Positions 1 through 7,009 of a DNA stretch of 23,505 nt are shown here, in pieces (the first letter of the stretch is position 1; the number at the start of each line of letters is the position of its first letter). A program made the translations under genes and the position numbers. The notes below the pieces were generated by a model. That model was not told where the DNA came from. It saw nothing but the letters and a program-made list of their open reading frames with translations, and searched no databases. Source of the DNA: Bacteriovoracaceae bacterium UBA7695 (GTDB lineage: Bacteria > Bdellovibrionota > Bacteriovoracia > Bacteriovoracales > Bacteriovoracaceae); the NCBI GenBank assembly GCA_002482685.1, contig DLGL01000078.1, forward strand, positions 64,770 through 88,274, written 5' to 3'.

Positions 1-116
1 GGATTTTTTACAGAATCCGTATTCCTGATTTTATCTTTCAGCAATTGGGCCTGAATAGTTTCATTCTGGCACCGGCCGAGGCTAAAGAATGGGAACAAAA
101 TCGCTCTCTCCTTTAG
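1..116 (+). CDS. 3' end of an unidentified protein (partial)
   Basis: An open frame enters from the left edge (codons counted from base 3) and ends at TAG 114-116, giving about 37 C-terminal residues that include RIPDFIFQQLGLNSF and finish NRSLL. Composition and codon use look like real coding sequence, and the next gene on the same strand starts about 46 nt later. I do not recognise the family from so short a tail; the 5' part lies outside the window. Confidence 0.55.
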   Translation, partial: IFYRIRIPDFIFQQLGLNSFILAPAEAKEWEQNRSLL

Positions 117-162
117 AAAATGATTGTCTCGCCAGTGAAAAACGCTTACCTTGTTGACCCCT

Positions 163-594
163 ATGAAAAAAAGCAGAGTCGTCACTCCAAAGAATAATCT
201 GAAATCTCGCTGGACCCAAAAGCAAGCGCGACTTAAAGAAAAAAATTTGAACCTCGCCCATCCTGTGGTTAAGGCTTCTTACCTATGGTCTATTCTTTCA
301 GAGCAATTGTGTGATGTTTTAGGACCTGAAGTTCACCATCAGTGGTTCAAGCAAGTTAAACCCTTAGTGATCTCAGATAACGTCTTAATTCTAGAAGTGC
401 CTAATCATTTTTCCGCTCAATGGATCCATACTCATTATCATGAACTGGTAGATGTACTTTTATCAGTTATGGATAAAAAACTTTCGACTTTCTTTTTGTC
501 TCAATATGAACGACACCCCGCTGCAAAGATGGTGGCCCCACTCTTACCTGAATGCCCCACTACGGAAGTAAATTGTCCCACCGAAGAGGATTAG
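163..594 (+). CDS. Stand-alone DnaA domain I (DnaA_N) protein
   Basis: About 143 residues. A basic N-terminal arm of about 35 residues (MKKSRVVTPKNNLKSRW) is followed by a region matching the DnaA N-terminal domain pattern: W-x-x-L near the start, then a QWF tryptophan, then LILEVPNHFSAQWI and a Y-x-x-L-V-D helix. In DnaA this domain mediates self-oligomerisation and contacts with helicase or regulators. There is no AAA+ ATPase (domain III) and no DNA-binding domain IV, so this is not DnaA. It may bind DnaA or another domain-I protein; that role is inference. The tail after the domain is short and Pro/Glu-rich. I chose ATG 163; an in-frame TTG at 151 is possible. There is no clear Shine-Dalgarno. 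A weak TTGTCT-17-TACCTT pair (124-152) would put the transcript start only a few bases before ATG 163. Confidence 0.72.
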   Translation: MKKSRVVTPKNNLKSRWTQKQARLKEKNLNLAHPVVKASYLWSILSEQLCDVLGPEVHHQWFKQVKPLVISDNVLILEVPNHFSAQWIHTHYHELVDVLLSVMDKKLSTFFLSQYERHPAAKMVAPLLPECPTTEVNCPTEED

Positions 595-642
595 GGTCAG
601 GACGATCCCTGCAGTGATGATGATTTTATCGCGTGTACTCAT
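544..642 (-). CDS. Possible 32-residue single-pass membrane peptide
   Basis: A short minus-strand frame starts at ATG 642-640 and stops at TAA 546-544. It has a charged start (MSTRDK), one strongly hydrophobic segment (residues 7-26, IIITAGIVLTLILFGGTIYF) and a short basic tail ending FR: the layout of a small inner-membrane peptide. It begins 21 nt after the stop of the receiver-like gene on the same strand. A perfect TATAAT (minus strand, 654-649) lies 6 nt before the ATG, so the transcript could begin at the A of ATG. The last 51 nt overlap, antisense, the 3' end of the DnaA-domain gene. There is no good ribosome-binding site. It is as likely real as chance; conservation would decide. Confidence 0.35.
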   Translation of the reverse strand: MSTRDKIIITAGIVLTLILFGGTIYFRSGAFR

Positions 643-663
643 GAATCTATTATACTCAATATT

Positions 664-1017
664 TTAATTGGCCGACATCATTTTCTGAATCTGCTCAGGA
701 ATCTCGAATGGATCAAGTGGCTTTTTAAGCTCTCCAGCTATGTTTTTAATAAAGCTCATATCTCCGCAAGGCTCCAGAACAATAAATGGGGCTGCCTGCA
801 TTTTAGCTGAAGCCTCATACTGTTTACGAAAAGCTTCGGGGTTACGGGTGAAAGTCTCACCATCCAGGACAATTAGCTTCGGGTTCAAATCGTCAACTAG
901 ATAAGAAAAATCATAAACACTTCCCAGGCTGTAAAACGGTAAGTTCTTCTTTTTAAACACGCGTTCAATTAAACCGGTTGAAAAGCTATTATGATCAATC
1001 CATAAAATGAGACCCAT
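664..1017 (-). CDS. Receiver-like single-domain protein (CheY fold, degenerate)
   Basis: 117 residues, about the length of one response-regulator receiver domain. It keeps the beta-alpha pattern: a first strand LILWIDHN with Asp8, a strand KLIVLDGETF carrying an Asp at the phospho-acceptor place, and a C-terminal KKPLDPFEIPEQI matching the conserved Lys-Pro of receivers. The usual acidic pair near residue 8 is reduced to one Asp followed by His, so phosphorylation is uncertain. There is no output domain. A good ribosome-binding site (GGGAAGG) precedes ATG 1017. Its 5' region is shared with the divergent gene beginning at about 1067. Confidence 0.6.
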   Translation of the reverse strand: MGLILWIDHNSFSTGLIERVFKKKNLPFYSLGSVYDFSYLVDDLNPKLIVLDGETFTRNPEAFRKQYEASAKMQAAPFIVLEPCGDMSFIKNIAGELKKPLDPFEIPEQIQKMMSAN

Positions 1018-1066
1018 GACGACCTTCCCTTTGACATATAAGGCACAGGATAACTACCATCTGAGC

Positions 1067-1357
1067 ATGGAAAAACCAATGCCCAAAATTCGCGTCCTGG
1101 ATCAACAAACTAATCAGGTTCTCTTCGAATGCTCCCTTGAAGAGAGCGAAAAAGCGTACCAATTTGCAGCAGAAATGGAAGAAATGGGTTTAGATTTACG
1201 AGTCGATGCTCCGACATTAGGACAAACTCTTTCGGAATCTCTGGGACTTAACCGCGAACAGCAACAGGCGTATAAAGACAGTCTAGAAGAAGAAATGGAC
1301 GAGCATGAAGGCTCATGCTGCTTTAAAGACGAAGATCCAAACAAAACAATCAATTAA
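1067..1357 (+). CDS. Small acidic hypothetical protein
   Basis: I chose ATG 1067, giving 96 residues (MEKPMPKIRVLD...); ATG 1079 with GGAAAA upstream is also possible. The longer frame from 1007 would run antisense over the start of the divergent gene and is less likely. The N-terminal part looks like a short beta hairpin (KIRVLDQQTNQVLFE); the rest is helical and strongly acidic, ending EGSCCFKDEDP with a vicinal Cys pair. No signal peptide or membrane segment. I do not recognise the family. A TATAAG at 1037-1042 could be the -10 box, partly covering the divergent gene's leader. Confidence 0.6.
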   Translation: MEKPMPKIRVLDQQTNQVLFECSLEESEKAYQFAAEMEEMGLDLRVDAPTLGQTLSESLGLNREQQQAYKDSLEEEMDEHEGSCCFKDEDPNKTIN

Positions 1358-1445
1358 TTTTCCGCTCCAGCATCCTCTCTTGAGGAGATCTTAAAAATTC
1401 AGGATCTAAATTTGAGATATCCTTGTAGATGACATGGAGGTTCTC

Positions 1446-1724
1446 ATGAAATTTCTTAAGCTGTCACTTTTTGTATTCCCCCTATTTCTTTTCACTCAAA
1501 CCTATGCCGAAAATGTAGATACATCACAGTTAAACACTGGCACTTTTCGAGTTGAAGATGAGTATTCTGCCAGCGAACTCCAGGAAGAAGATCAACTTAA
1601 AATGCAGAGGCAAGAAGAAGTTGAAAGGGACAGTTTTGGCAACGATGAATACAATCAAAATGTGGACCCAGACATCTATTTGCAAGAAGCCGAACGAATA
1701 GATCCGGAGATGGACAATGAATAA
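1446..1724 (+). CDS. Small exported acidic protein
   Basis: Start ATG 1446 is fixed by GGAGG six bases upstream; the in-frame ATG at 1434 lies before that site. The 92-residue product begins with a clear signal peptide (MKFLKLSLFVFPLFLFTQTYA, likely cut after TYA). The mature part of about 71 residues is rich in Asp, Glu and Gln with very few basic residues, and has no Cys. The next small exported protein starts 8 nt before this stop, so the two are probably translated in a coupled way. Function unknown; a periplasmic or surface role is inferred only from the signal peptide. Confidence 0.7.
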   Translation: MKFLKLSLFVFPLFLFTQTYAENVDTSQLNTGTFRVEDEYSASELQEEDQLKMQRQEEVERDSFGNDEYNQNVDPDIYLQEAERIDPEMDNE

Positions 1725-1959
1725 TTTATTTATTTTTGTCCTCTTTGTATTTTTCGTTTCCATTGCGGAAGCAGCAAGGTCGCCGACACCCCCTGCTTCC
1801 AATAATGGCAGCATAGGAAATTTCAGATTCCAAACCGAAAAAGATCAAAACCAGGGTGCTATGATACAGAAGCAGGAACAAGCTGAAAAAAGAAACCTTC
1901 AACAAGACCTAGAGAAGCTGGAAAAAATTAAGGAAAGAAAAAAACAAGCTCGCAGATGA
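1717..1959 (+). CDS. Small exported basic, coiled-coil protein
   Basis: 80 residues. The signal peptide is MNNLFIFVLFVFFVSIAEA (cut after AEA). A short Pro/Ser/Asn linker follows, and then residues of about 44-80 form a charged, Gln/Lys/Glu-rich helix likely to be a coiled coil, ending KERKKQARR. The mature protein is clearly basic, opposite in charge to the acidic partner encoded just upstream with an 8-nt overlap. Its TGA stop (1957-1959) is two bases from the stop of the convergent receptor gene. No family recognised. Confidence 0.68.
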   Translation: MNNLFIFVLFVFFVSIAEAARSPTPPASNNGSIGNFRFQTEKDQNQGAMIQKQEQAEKRNLQQDLEKLEKIKERKKQARR

Positions 1960-1961
1960 TT

Positions 1962-3776
1962 TTAAAAAGTAAGTCCCAGGTGTATAAAAATCGACCTCGG
2001 CATAACACTGTAACCATATAGTTCTTCGTAGTCTCGATTAAGTATATTCAACAACTGAACACCCAGTTCAACTTTCGTGAAGATGTAACGATATCCCAGA
2101 TCAAAGACCTCATGTTCATTGAGTTTTACAATCGTTGCAGGAAAAGTTGTCGGATCACTTCCCTTTCTGGAAGAAAACCATCGTGCCTTTAAAGATATTT
2201 CAGAACTATCCGTTGGGAAGATAGAAATGCCTGCTTTAATTGTGTTGAGTGGTCTCCCGATGACTTCCGATTCTTCTTTTCTAAATTGTTGGTGAATGAA
2301 GCTTGAGTAAAGATGAAACGATCTTTGCTTCAATTTAAAGGAAGCTTCAACTCCTTCCGCAATAAACCGCGCCTGATTGAAGTATCCATCGGCAGATGTG
2401 TAGTTAATCAGATTAGACAGTCGGTTTTGAAATAAAGTGATACTTGCATCCACTTTCTTTTCTGTCAAAGTCCAACCCGATTCCCAGGAATGATTACTTT
2501 CTGGTACCAGATTTTTGTTCCCCACTGGAAATCCTGGAAATGAAGGGGCGTATAACTGATAAAGTGAAGGAGCCTTGAATCCCTGAGAGTACTGAATGAA
2601 GAGCGTACTTCTGTAGACCATCAATGCGACTCCACCACTTCCACTATAAAAACTCCCATACCGGGAATGTTTTTCGGCTCTCCCTCCCCCGTAAATTTTA
2701 AACTGCGAAATTTTGTAAGCACTTTGCGTAAATACTGAATGAAGACCAAAGCTTTTCTCGACTCCAGAGCCACTCATCTCTTCATATTCTCGTGATACAC
2801 CTACCAGAGAATTCAGCTTTTTATCATCGTATTTGAACAATCCTTCATGCTGAAAAAGATTACCTTTGAAAGATGATTCATTATTTGAGCCCATAAATTC
2901 ATTATCAATCCAGCGTACCTGCTTATTTAGACCATTTCTGATCGAGAATGCGGAGAACTTATTGATTTTAAAATTCGTTTTTTGTTGAATAAAGTACTGA
3001 TCAGAACGGCTCTCATCATTAGAATTATCCAACGTATTGCCATCAAGCTCCGAATTTCCACGGTTGTATGAAAATAATAAATCCGTATCCACAGAGGTTG
3101 CCCAATGATGATTTGATGAACTTGTTAACTGAATGGTGTCAGAAGAATCTCTTTCGGTAGCGTCGTGGCGTTTCTTATTTAGGCGGGAAATTCCATCCGT
3201 ATGGAATCGATAGGCCGTCAATGTTCCCCGGTTTCGTTCATTCCCCCAATCATGGGCCAGAGACGAGTCCACGGTGCCAAAACTTCCCGCATTTAAATTT
3301 AACCTGGTTTCACCCGGGGTCTCGCCCTTTCTTGTCGTCATCTCCACCAGACCACCAAGAGCGTCGGAGCCAAAAAGCACGGCCTGGGGACTTTTATAAA
3401 TCAGAACTTCTTTTAAAAAAGGAGAAGAAAGAAAAGCCGCATCGAACTGACGGTCGACGTTTGATGTGTCATTGATTTTAAGACCATCAATAGTAAAGGC
3501 AACATGACGGCTTTCGGTCCCGCGAATAAAAAAGCTTACTCTTCCCCCGGCCCCCCCATTTTGGCTTGTGATTACTCCCGATGACTGGGCCAGAGATGAA
3601 CTTACAAGTCCGGTCGATTGAGTATTCAGATCCTCTGCTTTAAGTGTGTCGGGTTGAGAGAAGGTAAATTCGGAGATTTTTTTCTGGGCCCTGACCTCAA
3701 TGGGATCCAGGTTAATGCCCTCATCTTGAGCAAATGCAGAACATATAAAAAGAATAACCAATACGGTCAGTGACAT
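1962..3776 (-). CDS. btuB: TonB-dependent outer-membrane receptor, BtuB-type (cobalamin)
   Basis: 604 residues, close to the usual BtuB length. Features in order: a signal peptide (MSLTVLVILFICSAFA), a TonB-box-like DPIEVRA around residue 25, a plug domain to about residue 150 with RVSFFIRGTESRHVAFTIDG and the SPQAVLFGSDALGGLVEM motif, then a beta-barrel ending in the aromatic-terminal strand IFIHLGLTF. Such receptors take ligand across the outer membrane using TonB-ExbBD energy. The substrate call rests on the cobalamin riboswitch directly upstream, not on the barrel itself. GGGGAGGA precedes ATG 3776 at good spacing. The gene stands alone; no other B12 gene is visible nearby. It is convergent, with a 2-nt gap, to the small exported protein gene. 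Confidence 0.87.
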   Translation of the reverse strand: MSLTVLVILFICSAFAQDEGINLDPIEVRAQKKISEFTFSQPDTLKAEDLNTQSTGLVSSSLAQSSGVITSQNGGAGGRVSFFIRGTESRHVAFTIDGLKINDTSNVDRQFDAAFLSSPFLKEVLIYKSPQAVLFGSDALGGLVEMTTRKGETPGETRLNLNAGSFGTVDSSLAHDWGNERNRGTLTAYRFHTDGISRLNKKRHDATERDSSDTIQLTSSSNHHWATSVDTDLLFSYNRGNSELDGNTLDNSNDESRSDQYFIQQKTNFKINKFSAFSIRNGLNKQVRWIDNEFMGSNNESSFKGNLFQHEGLFKYDDKKLNSLVGVSREYEEMSGSGVEKSFGLHSVFTQSAYKISQFKIYGGGRAEKHSRYGSFYSGSGGVALMVYRSTLFIQYSQGFKAPSLYQLYAPSFPGFPVGNKNLVPESNHSWESGWTLTEKKVDASITLFQNRLSNLINYTSADGYFNQARFIAEGVEASFKLKQRSFHLYSSFIHQQFRKEESEVIGRPLNTIKAGISIFPTDSSEISLKARWFSSRKGSDPTTFPATIVKLNEHEVFDLGYRYIFTKVELGVQLLNILNRDYEELYGYSVMPRSIFIHLGLTF

Positions 3777-3783
3777 TAAATCC

Positions 3784-3910
3784 TCCCCGGGAATGCCTGT
3801 AGATCTTTCAGGCCGTATCTGGCTTCCTCAAGGAGGTTACAGTTGCGGGACAGCGCTGGAGTTACACCAGCTTCCGGGGATTGAGAGATATGGGCCACTT
3901 TATTCATTTG
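3784..3910 (-). promoter_or_regulatory. Cobalamin riboswitch upstream of the BtuB-type gene
   Basis: Reading the minus strand, the leader contains GGAAGCTGGTGTAACTCCAG (the GGAA-CGGTG-AAUCCG stem region), then GCTGTCCCGCAACTGTAA, which matches the diagnostic cobalamin-element core, and then GGAAGCCAGATACGGCCTG as the B12-box equivalent. Conserved AAGTGGCCC lies 5' of these. The element ends within about 20 nt of the start codon, which fits control of translation. TCCCCGG in the core (minus strand, 3880-3874) is perfectly complementary to CCGGGGA (3790-3784), the first part of the ribosome-binding site, a possible sequestering pairing. Boundaries are approximate. Confidence 0.87.
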
Positions 3911-3963
3911 TCAGAGGTTTAACAAGGGCCAATAAGAATTTGGTTTAGGTTTTCTTCACATTT

Positions 3964-3976
3964 GCTTATAATAAGC
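3964..3976 (+). promoter_or_regulatory. -10 box inside a perfect dyad, upstream of the PilZ gene
   Basis: GCTTATAATAAGC is a perfect inverted repeat with 6-bp arms around a single A. The TATAAT -10 element (3967-3972) sits entirely inside it. The ATG follows 6 nt after the -10 box, so the transcript start should fall on or beside the start codon (leaderless mRNA). A repressor bound to the dyad would occlude the promoter. A -35 box is not obvious. Confidence 0.5.
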
Positions 3977-3978
3977 AC

Positions 3979-4287
3979 ATGAGTAACGAAAATCAAAGAA
4001 CACATGAACGCTTCCCATTTACTGCGGGTATGTGGGTTAAAATCATCAGGGTTAATCAACTTGCACGTGACTTTAAGATGTACCAGTTGATGGATCTCTC
4101 TCAGGGTGGAATAAGCTTTAAGTCACATTTAAAAAATGAATTCAGAGTAGGAGACCGCTTTCTGATTCTTGAAGTAGAAAATCTTGTTTTAAAAGACAAA
4201 ATTAAGGCCATCGTTCGGTATGTCCAGCCAGTGGATGAGTTTGGAGTTGATTTTAAAATTGGTGTAGAATTTTTAAGCCGACACTAG
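3979..4287 (+). CDS. PilZ-domain cyclic-di-GMP binding protein
   Basis: 102 residues, essentially one PilZ domain. Both ligand motifs are present: the RxxxR arm (R7-T-H-E-R11) and D39-L-S41-Q-G-G44 matching [D/N]xSxxG. The later strands (KIKAIVRYV, FGVDFKIGVEFL) fit the barrel. Single-domain PilZ proteins relay cyclic-di-GMP levels to partners such as motility or secretion machinery; the partner here is unknown. No Shine-Dalgarno site is seen before ATG 3979, in line with the leaderless promoter. It is divergent from the receptor gene and convergent with hpf. Confidence 0.87.
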   Translation: MSNENQRTHERFPFTAGMWVKIIRVNQLARDFKMYQLMDLSQGGISFKSHLKNEFRVGDRFLILEVENLVLKDKIKAIVRYVQPVDEFGVDFKIGVEFLSRH

Positions 4288-4295
4288 GTGGAGAA

Positions 4296-4324
4296 TCTCC
4301 CTGCTCAGGTCATAAGCAGGGAGG
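4296..4324. terminator. Hairpin between convergent PilZ gene and hpf
   Basis: CTCCCTGCT (4297-4305) pairs perfectly with AGCAGGGAG (4315-4323) around a 9-nt loop, extended by a T-G pair. It lies in the 45-nt gap between two convergent stop codons, so it could serve both strands. Neither side has a strong T-run (ATATTTAATT on the plus side), so termination may be weak or the stem may mainly protect 3' ends. Confidence 0.55.
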
Positions 4325-4332
4325 ATATTTAA

Positions 4333-4722
4333 TTAAGCTGTTTTTTCAATAAGCTCTTTTTCTTGAAATTCAATTTCATCCCACACTCTTTCTTCAATCT
4401 CCAGATATTTGGGCGTTTTTTTAGCAGAGTTGTGAATTTTATTTTTATAGAGATCTTTTTGTCTATCAAACTGTCTTTCCATTTTTTCGATGCAAAGATC
4501 CAGTGATTTATACATATTTTCAGAACAGGCCTTAGCGAAGAAGTCAAACTTGGGTCCATGAACTTTAATTTCGGCCCAATGCTCATCGCCGCTAACCCAA
4601 CATACCCATGATACGTTTGTGTTGCCTTCAAAATATTTGTCTAATTTTTCGGATTTCTCCTTAATACGCTCATCAAGAGCAGGAGTGTGTTTCAGATGCT
4701 TAAAAGAGATTTTTAATTTCAT
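4333..4722 (-). CDS. hpf: Ribosome hibernation promoting factor (HPF / S30AE family)
   Basis: 129 residues. The S30AE fold covers about residues 1-100: MKLKISFKHLKHTPALDERI (beta-alpha), WAEIKVHGPKFDFFAKA, and the helix MYKSLDLCIEKMERQFDRQKD. Such proteins bind the 30S decoding region and inactivate or dimerise ribosomes in slow growth. The length is between short HPF (about 95) and long HPF (about 190); the extra acidic tail EIEERVWDEIEFQEKELIEK does not look like the long-HPF dimerisation domain. The position after lptB-rpoN is the classical one. The gap to rpoN is 82 nt, so an own promoter is possible. Confidence 0.88.
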   Translation of the reverse strand: MKLKISFKHLKHTPALDERIKEKSEKLDKYFEGNTNVSWVCWVSGDEHWAEIKVHGPKFDFFAKACSENMYKSLDLCIEKMERQFDRQKDLYKNKIHNSAKKTPKYLEIEERVWDEIEFQEKELIEKTA

Positions 4723-4804
4723 AATACGTGCCTCAAATAGAATTTAAAATCGCACACAGAAATACAACCAAGACCAGAAGTTATGACATTAAGTGACCTC
4801 CCTG

Positions 4805-6247
4805 CTATTTTTTACGTTTTGATGAAGGAGCAATACCCATCATTTCACGGTATTTAGCTACCGTTCTTCGGGCGACAATAATATCTTTCGTACTTAAGAG
4901 TTCTGAAATTTTCTGATCGGATAACGGTCGTTTAGAATCTTCGTGACCGATCATTTCTTTGATCTTAAGTTTCAAGCTCTCACCTGCGATATCAATACCA
5001 CCATTCTTCCCACCGATACCGGCATTGAAGAAATATTTTAATTCAAAGGTTCCAATTGGCGTATGCATAAATTTATTAGTGGTCACACGTGAGACAGTGG
5101 ATTCGTGCATACCAATTTCATTAGCAATATCTTTTAAGATCATTGGTTTCAGAAAAGCTGGGCCTTTCTTGAAAAATTCCTGCTGAGTTCTTACAATTGA
5201 GTTAGCGACTTTATAAATTGTTTTTTGACGGTTCTCAATTGATTTGATTAACCACATGGCCGAACGGAGTTTATCCTGAACAAATTCCTTGGCTTCAGCA
5301 TCGCTGGTTTGATTTTTAATCAAAGATTTGTAAAGGTTCGAAATGCGCAGTCGAGGAACGCCCTCATCATTGACCTGAACAACAAACTCCCCGCCCACTT
5401 CAGCTATAAAAATATCCGGTACTACATACTGAGTCTCCTCAGCTGAAACCAGGCGACCAGGCTTTGGATTCAATCCCATAATTATGAGTTCAGCATCTTT
5501 TACTTTTTCTTTGGAAACGCCAAAATCTTTTGAAATTTTTGCGTAATCTTTTTTCTCAAGTTCCTTCATCGCGCGCTCAACAATGAGTTCTACGAGAGGA
5601 GATCTTTCCGGCAGTAGTCGCGCCTGGATCCCCAGACACTCTTCGAGGTTTTGGGCCCCACATCCAACCGGATCTAAGTGTTGAACCAACCCTAAGATAC
5701 CAATCGCCTGATCGCGCTCAAGTTTAGATCTCGCAATAATTTCATCAACTGGAACTTCCAGGTATCCATCGTCATCGATGTTACCAATAAGTTCCAGAGC
5801 GTAATTTAGTTCTTCAGTCGTTAAGCTTTCCATTCGAAGTTGCCACTCTAAATGCTCTTGTAAACTTTGAGATTTAGAAACCATATTTTCATAACTAGGC
5901 AAATCATCAGGTGAGCTGGATTCTTTCATATTCGGAGATGAAGATGAGGTTGAATTGAAAGATTCAGAGTACTGATCCCAATCAAAAGTATCCTTTGCAC
6001 CTTCAATCAGTTCCGGCCCTGAAAAATCCTCGGCAGATGCTTCTTTAGCATCCATTTCTTCGCGCGAAGAAAGATCTTCAGCTTCGAAATCAATTTCTTC
6101 CAGCATTGGATTTTCCACCATCTCTTGCGAGATCAGTGTAGTCATTTCCAAGTGGGTCAACGTAAGCAGCTTAATGGCCTGCTGTAGTTGAGGCGTGATC
6201 ATTAAGCTTTGCGACTGCTTTAGCCCCTGACTCATTTTTATCGCCAT
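4805..6247 (-). CDS. rpoN: RNA polymerase sigma-54 factor
   Basis: 480 residues, normal length. Region I is the Gln/Leu-rich activator-responsive segment (LKQSQSLMITPQLQQAIKLL). It is followed by an acidic linker with Ser runs (about residues 45-120), the core-binding domain, a helix-turn-helix, and a perfect RpoN box ARRTVAKYRE at about residues 459-468, which reads the -24 element. Sigma-54 needs AAA+ activators; none is encoded here. GGGGAAG precedes ATG 6247, and the start lies 15 nt after the lptB stop, so it is co-transcribed with the Lpt genes. Confidence 0.96.
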   Translation of the reverse strand: MAIKMSQGLKQSQSLMITPQLQQAIKLLTLTHLEMTTLISQEMVENPMLEEIDFEAEDLSSREEMDAKEASAEDFSGPELIEGAKDTFDWDQYSESFNSTSSSSPNMKESSSPDDLPSYENMVSKSQSLQEHLEWQLRMESLTTEELNYALELIGNIDDDGYLEVPVDEIIARSKLERDQAIGILGLVQHLDPVGCGAQNLEECLGIQARLLPERSPLVELIVERAMKELEKKDYAKISKDFGVSKEKVKDAELIIMGLNPKPGRLVSAEETQYVVPDIFIAEVGGEFVVQVNDEGVPRLRISNLYKSLIKNQTSDAEAKEFVQDKLRSAMWLIKSIENRQKTIYKVANSIVRTQQEFFKKGPAFLKPMILKDIANEIGMHESTVSRVTTNKFMHTPIGTFELKYFFNAGIGGKNGGIDIAGESLKLKIKEMIGHEDSKRPLSDQKISELLSTKDIIVARRTVAKYREMMGIAPSSKRKK

Positions 6248-6262
6248 AAAATCTTCCCCTGC

Positions 6263-6991
6263 TTACATCTTAAATTCTTCGCCTAAGTAAAACTTACGCG
6301 CGATTTCGTTATTAATAATCTCTTCAGGTGTCCCACTTACCAGTAATTCTCCACTGCTCATGATGTACGCTCGGTCCACAATGCCCAGGGTCTCTCTTAC
6401 GTTATGGTCAGTAATCAGGACTCCTATATTTTTTTGTTTCAAGCGCTTAATGATCGACTGGATGTCATGAACGGCCAGTGGATCGACTCCCGCAAAAGGT
6501 TCATCCAAAAGGACAAACTTTGGATCAAGGGCCAGGGAGCGCGCAATCTCTACCCTTCTTCTTTCTCCACCTGAGAGCTCTCTTCCTTTAGATCTTCGAA
6601 TGTGATCGAGTCCAAAGTCGCTGATCAGGTTATCGAGAGCATTCTGTCTTTCTTTTTCCGAGAGATCCCGGACTTCGAGGACAGAGACAATATTTTCTTC
6701 AACCGAGAGTTCCCTGAAAACTGATGCTTCCTGAGGAAGATAACCAATTCCTTTTCGGGCCCTCACATGCAGGGGCTGAGCAGTAACGTTTTCGTTATCG
6801 AGGTTAATCGTTCCCTCATCTGCTTTAACTAGGCCCACCATCATATAAAACGAGGTTGTTTTTCCGGCTCCGTTGGGACCTAAAAGTCCTACCACTTCAC
6901 CTCTTTCAACATCGATACTTACGTTTTTAACTACAGTCCGTCCGTTATAAGTCTTTTTCAAATCCCGGGCGTGAAAACTCGCATCACTCAT
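6263..6991 (-). CDS. lptB: LPS export ABC transporter ATPase LptB
   Basis: 242 residues. Walker A GPNGAGKTT (38-46), Q-loop PQEAS, signature LSGGE (139-143), Walker B FVLLDE (159-164), the DPLAV D-loop and switch His196 (LITDHN). The sequence resembles LptB closely, including SVFRELSVEENI and the DEPFAGVDPLAV stretch. LptB powers LPS extraction from the inner membrane together with LptF/LptG (not in this window). It starts 18 nt after the LptC-LptA-like gene and is followed by rpoN. Confidence 0.95.
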   Translation of the reverse strand: MSDASFHARDLKKTYNGRTVVKNVSIDVERGEVVGLLGPNGAGKTTSFYMMVGLVKADEGTINLDNENVTAQPLHVRARKGIGYLPQEASVFRELSVEENIVSVLEVRDLSEKERQNALDNLISDFGLDHIRRSKGRELSGGERRRVEIARSLALDPKFVLLDEPFAGVDPLAVHDIQSIIKRLKQKNIGVLITDHNVRETLGIVDRAYIMSSGELLVSGTPEEIINNEIARKFYLGEEFKM

Positions 6992-7009
6992 TTAAACTAT
7001 TCCTTTAGT

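Noticed and set aside
1358..1433. Small TCCTC-TCTT-GAGGA hairpin after the 1067 gene
   Set aside because: Only five base pairs and no T-run; too weak to call a terminator.
3221..3475. 84-codon plus-strand frame opposite the receptor gene
   Set aside because: It lies wholly inside the plug and early barrel coding region, has no ribosome site, and its composition (Pro/His/Ser-rich) is what antisense of this gene gives.
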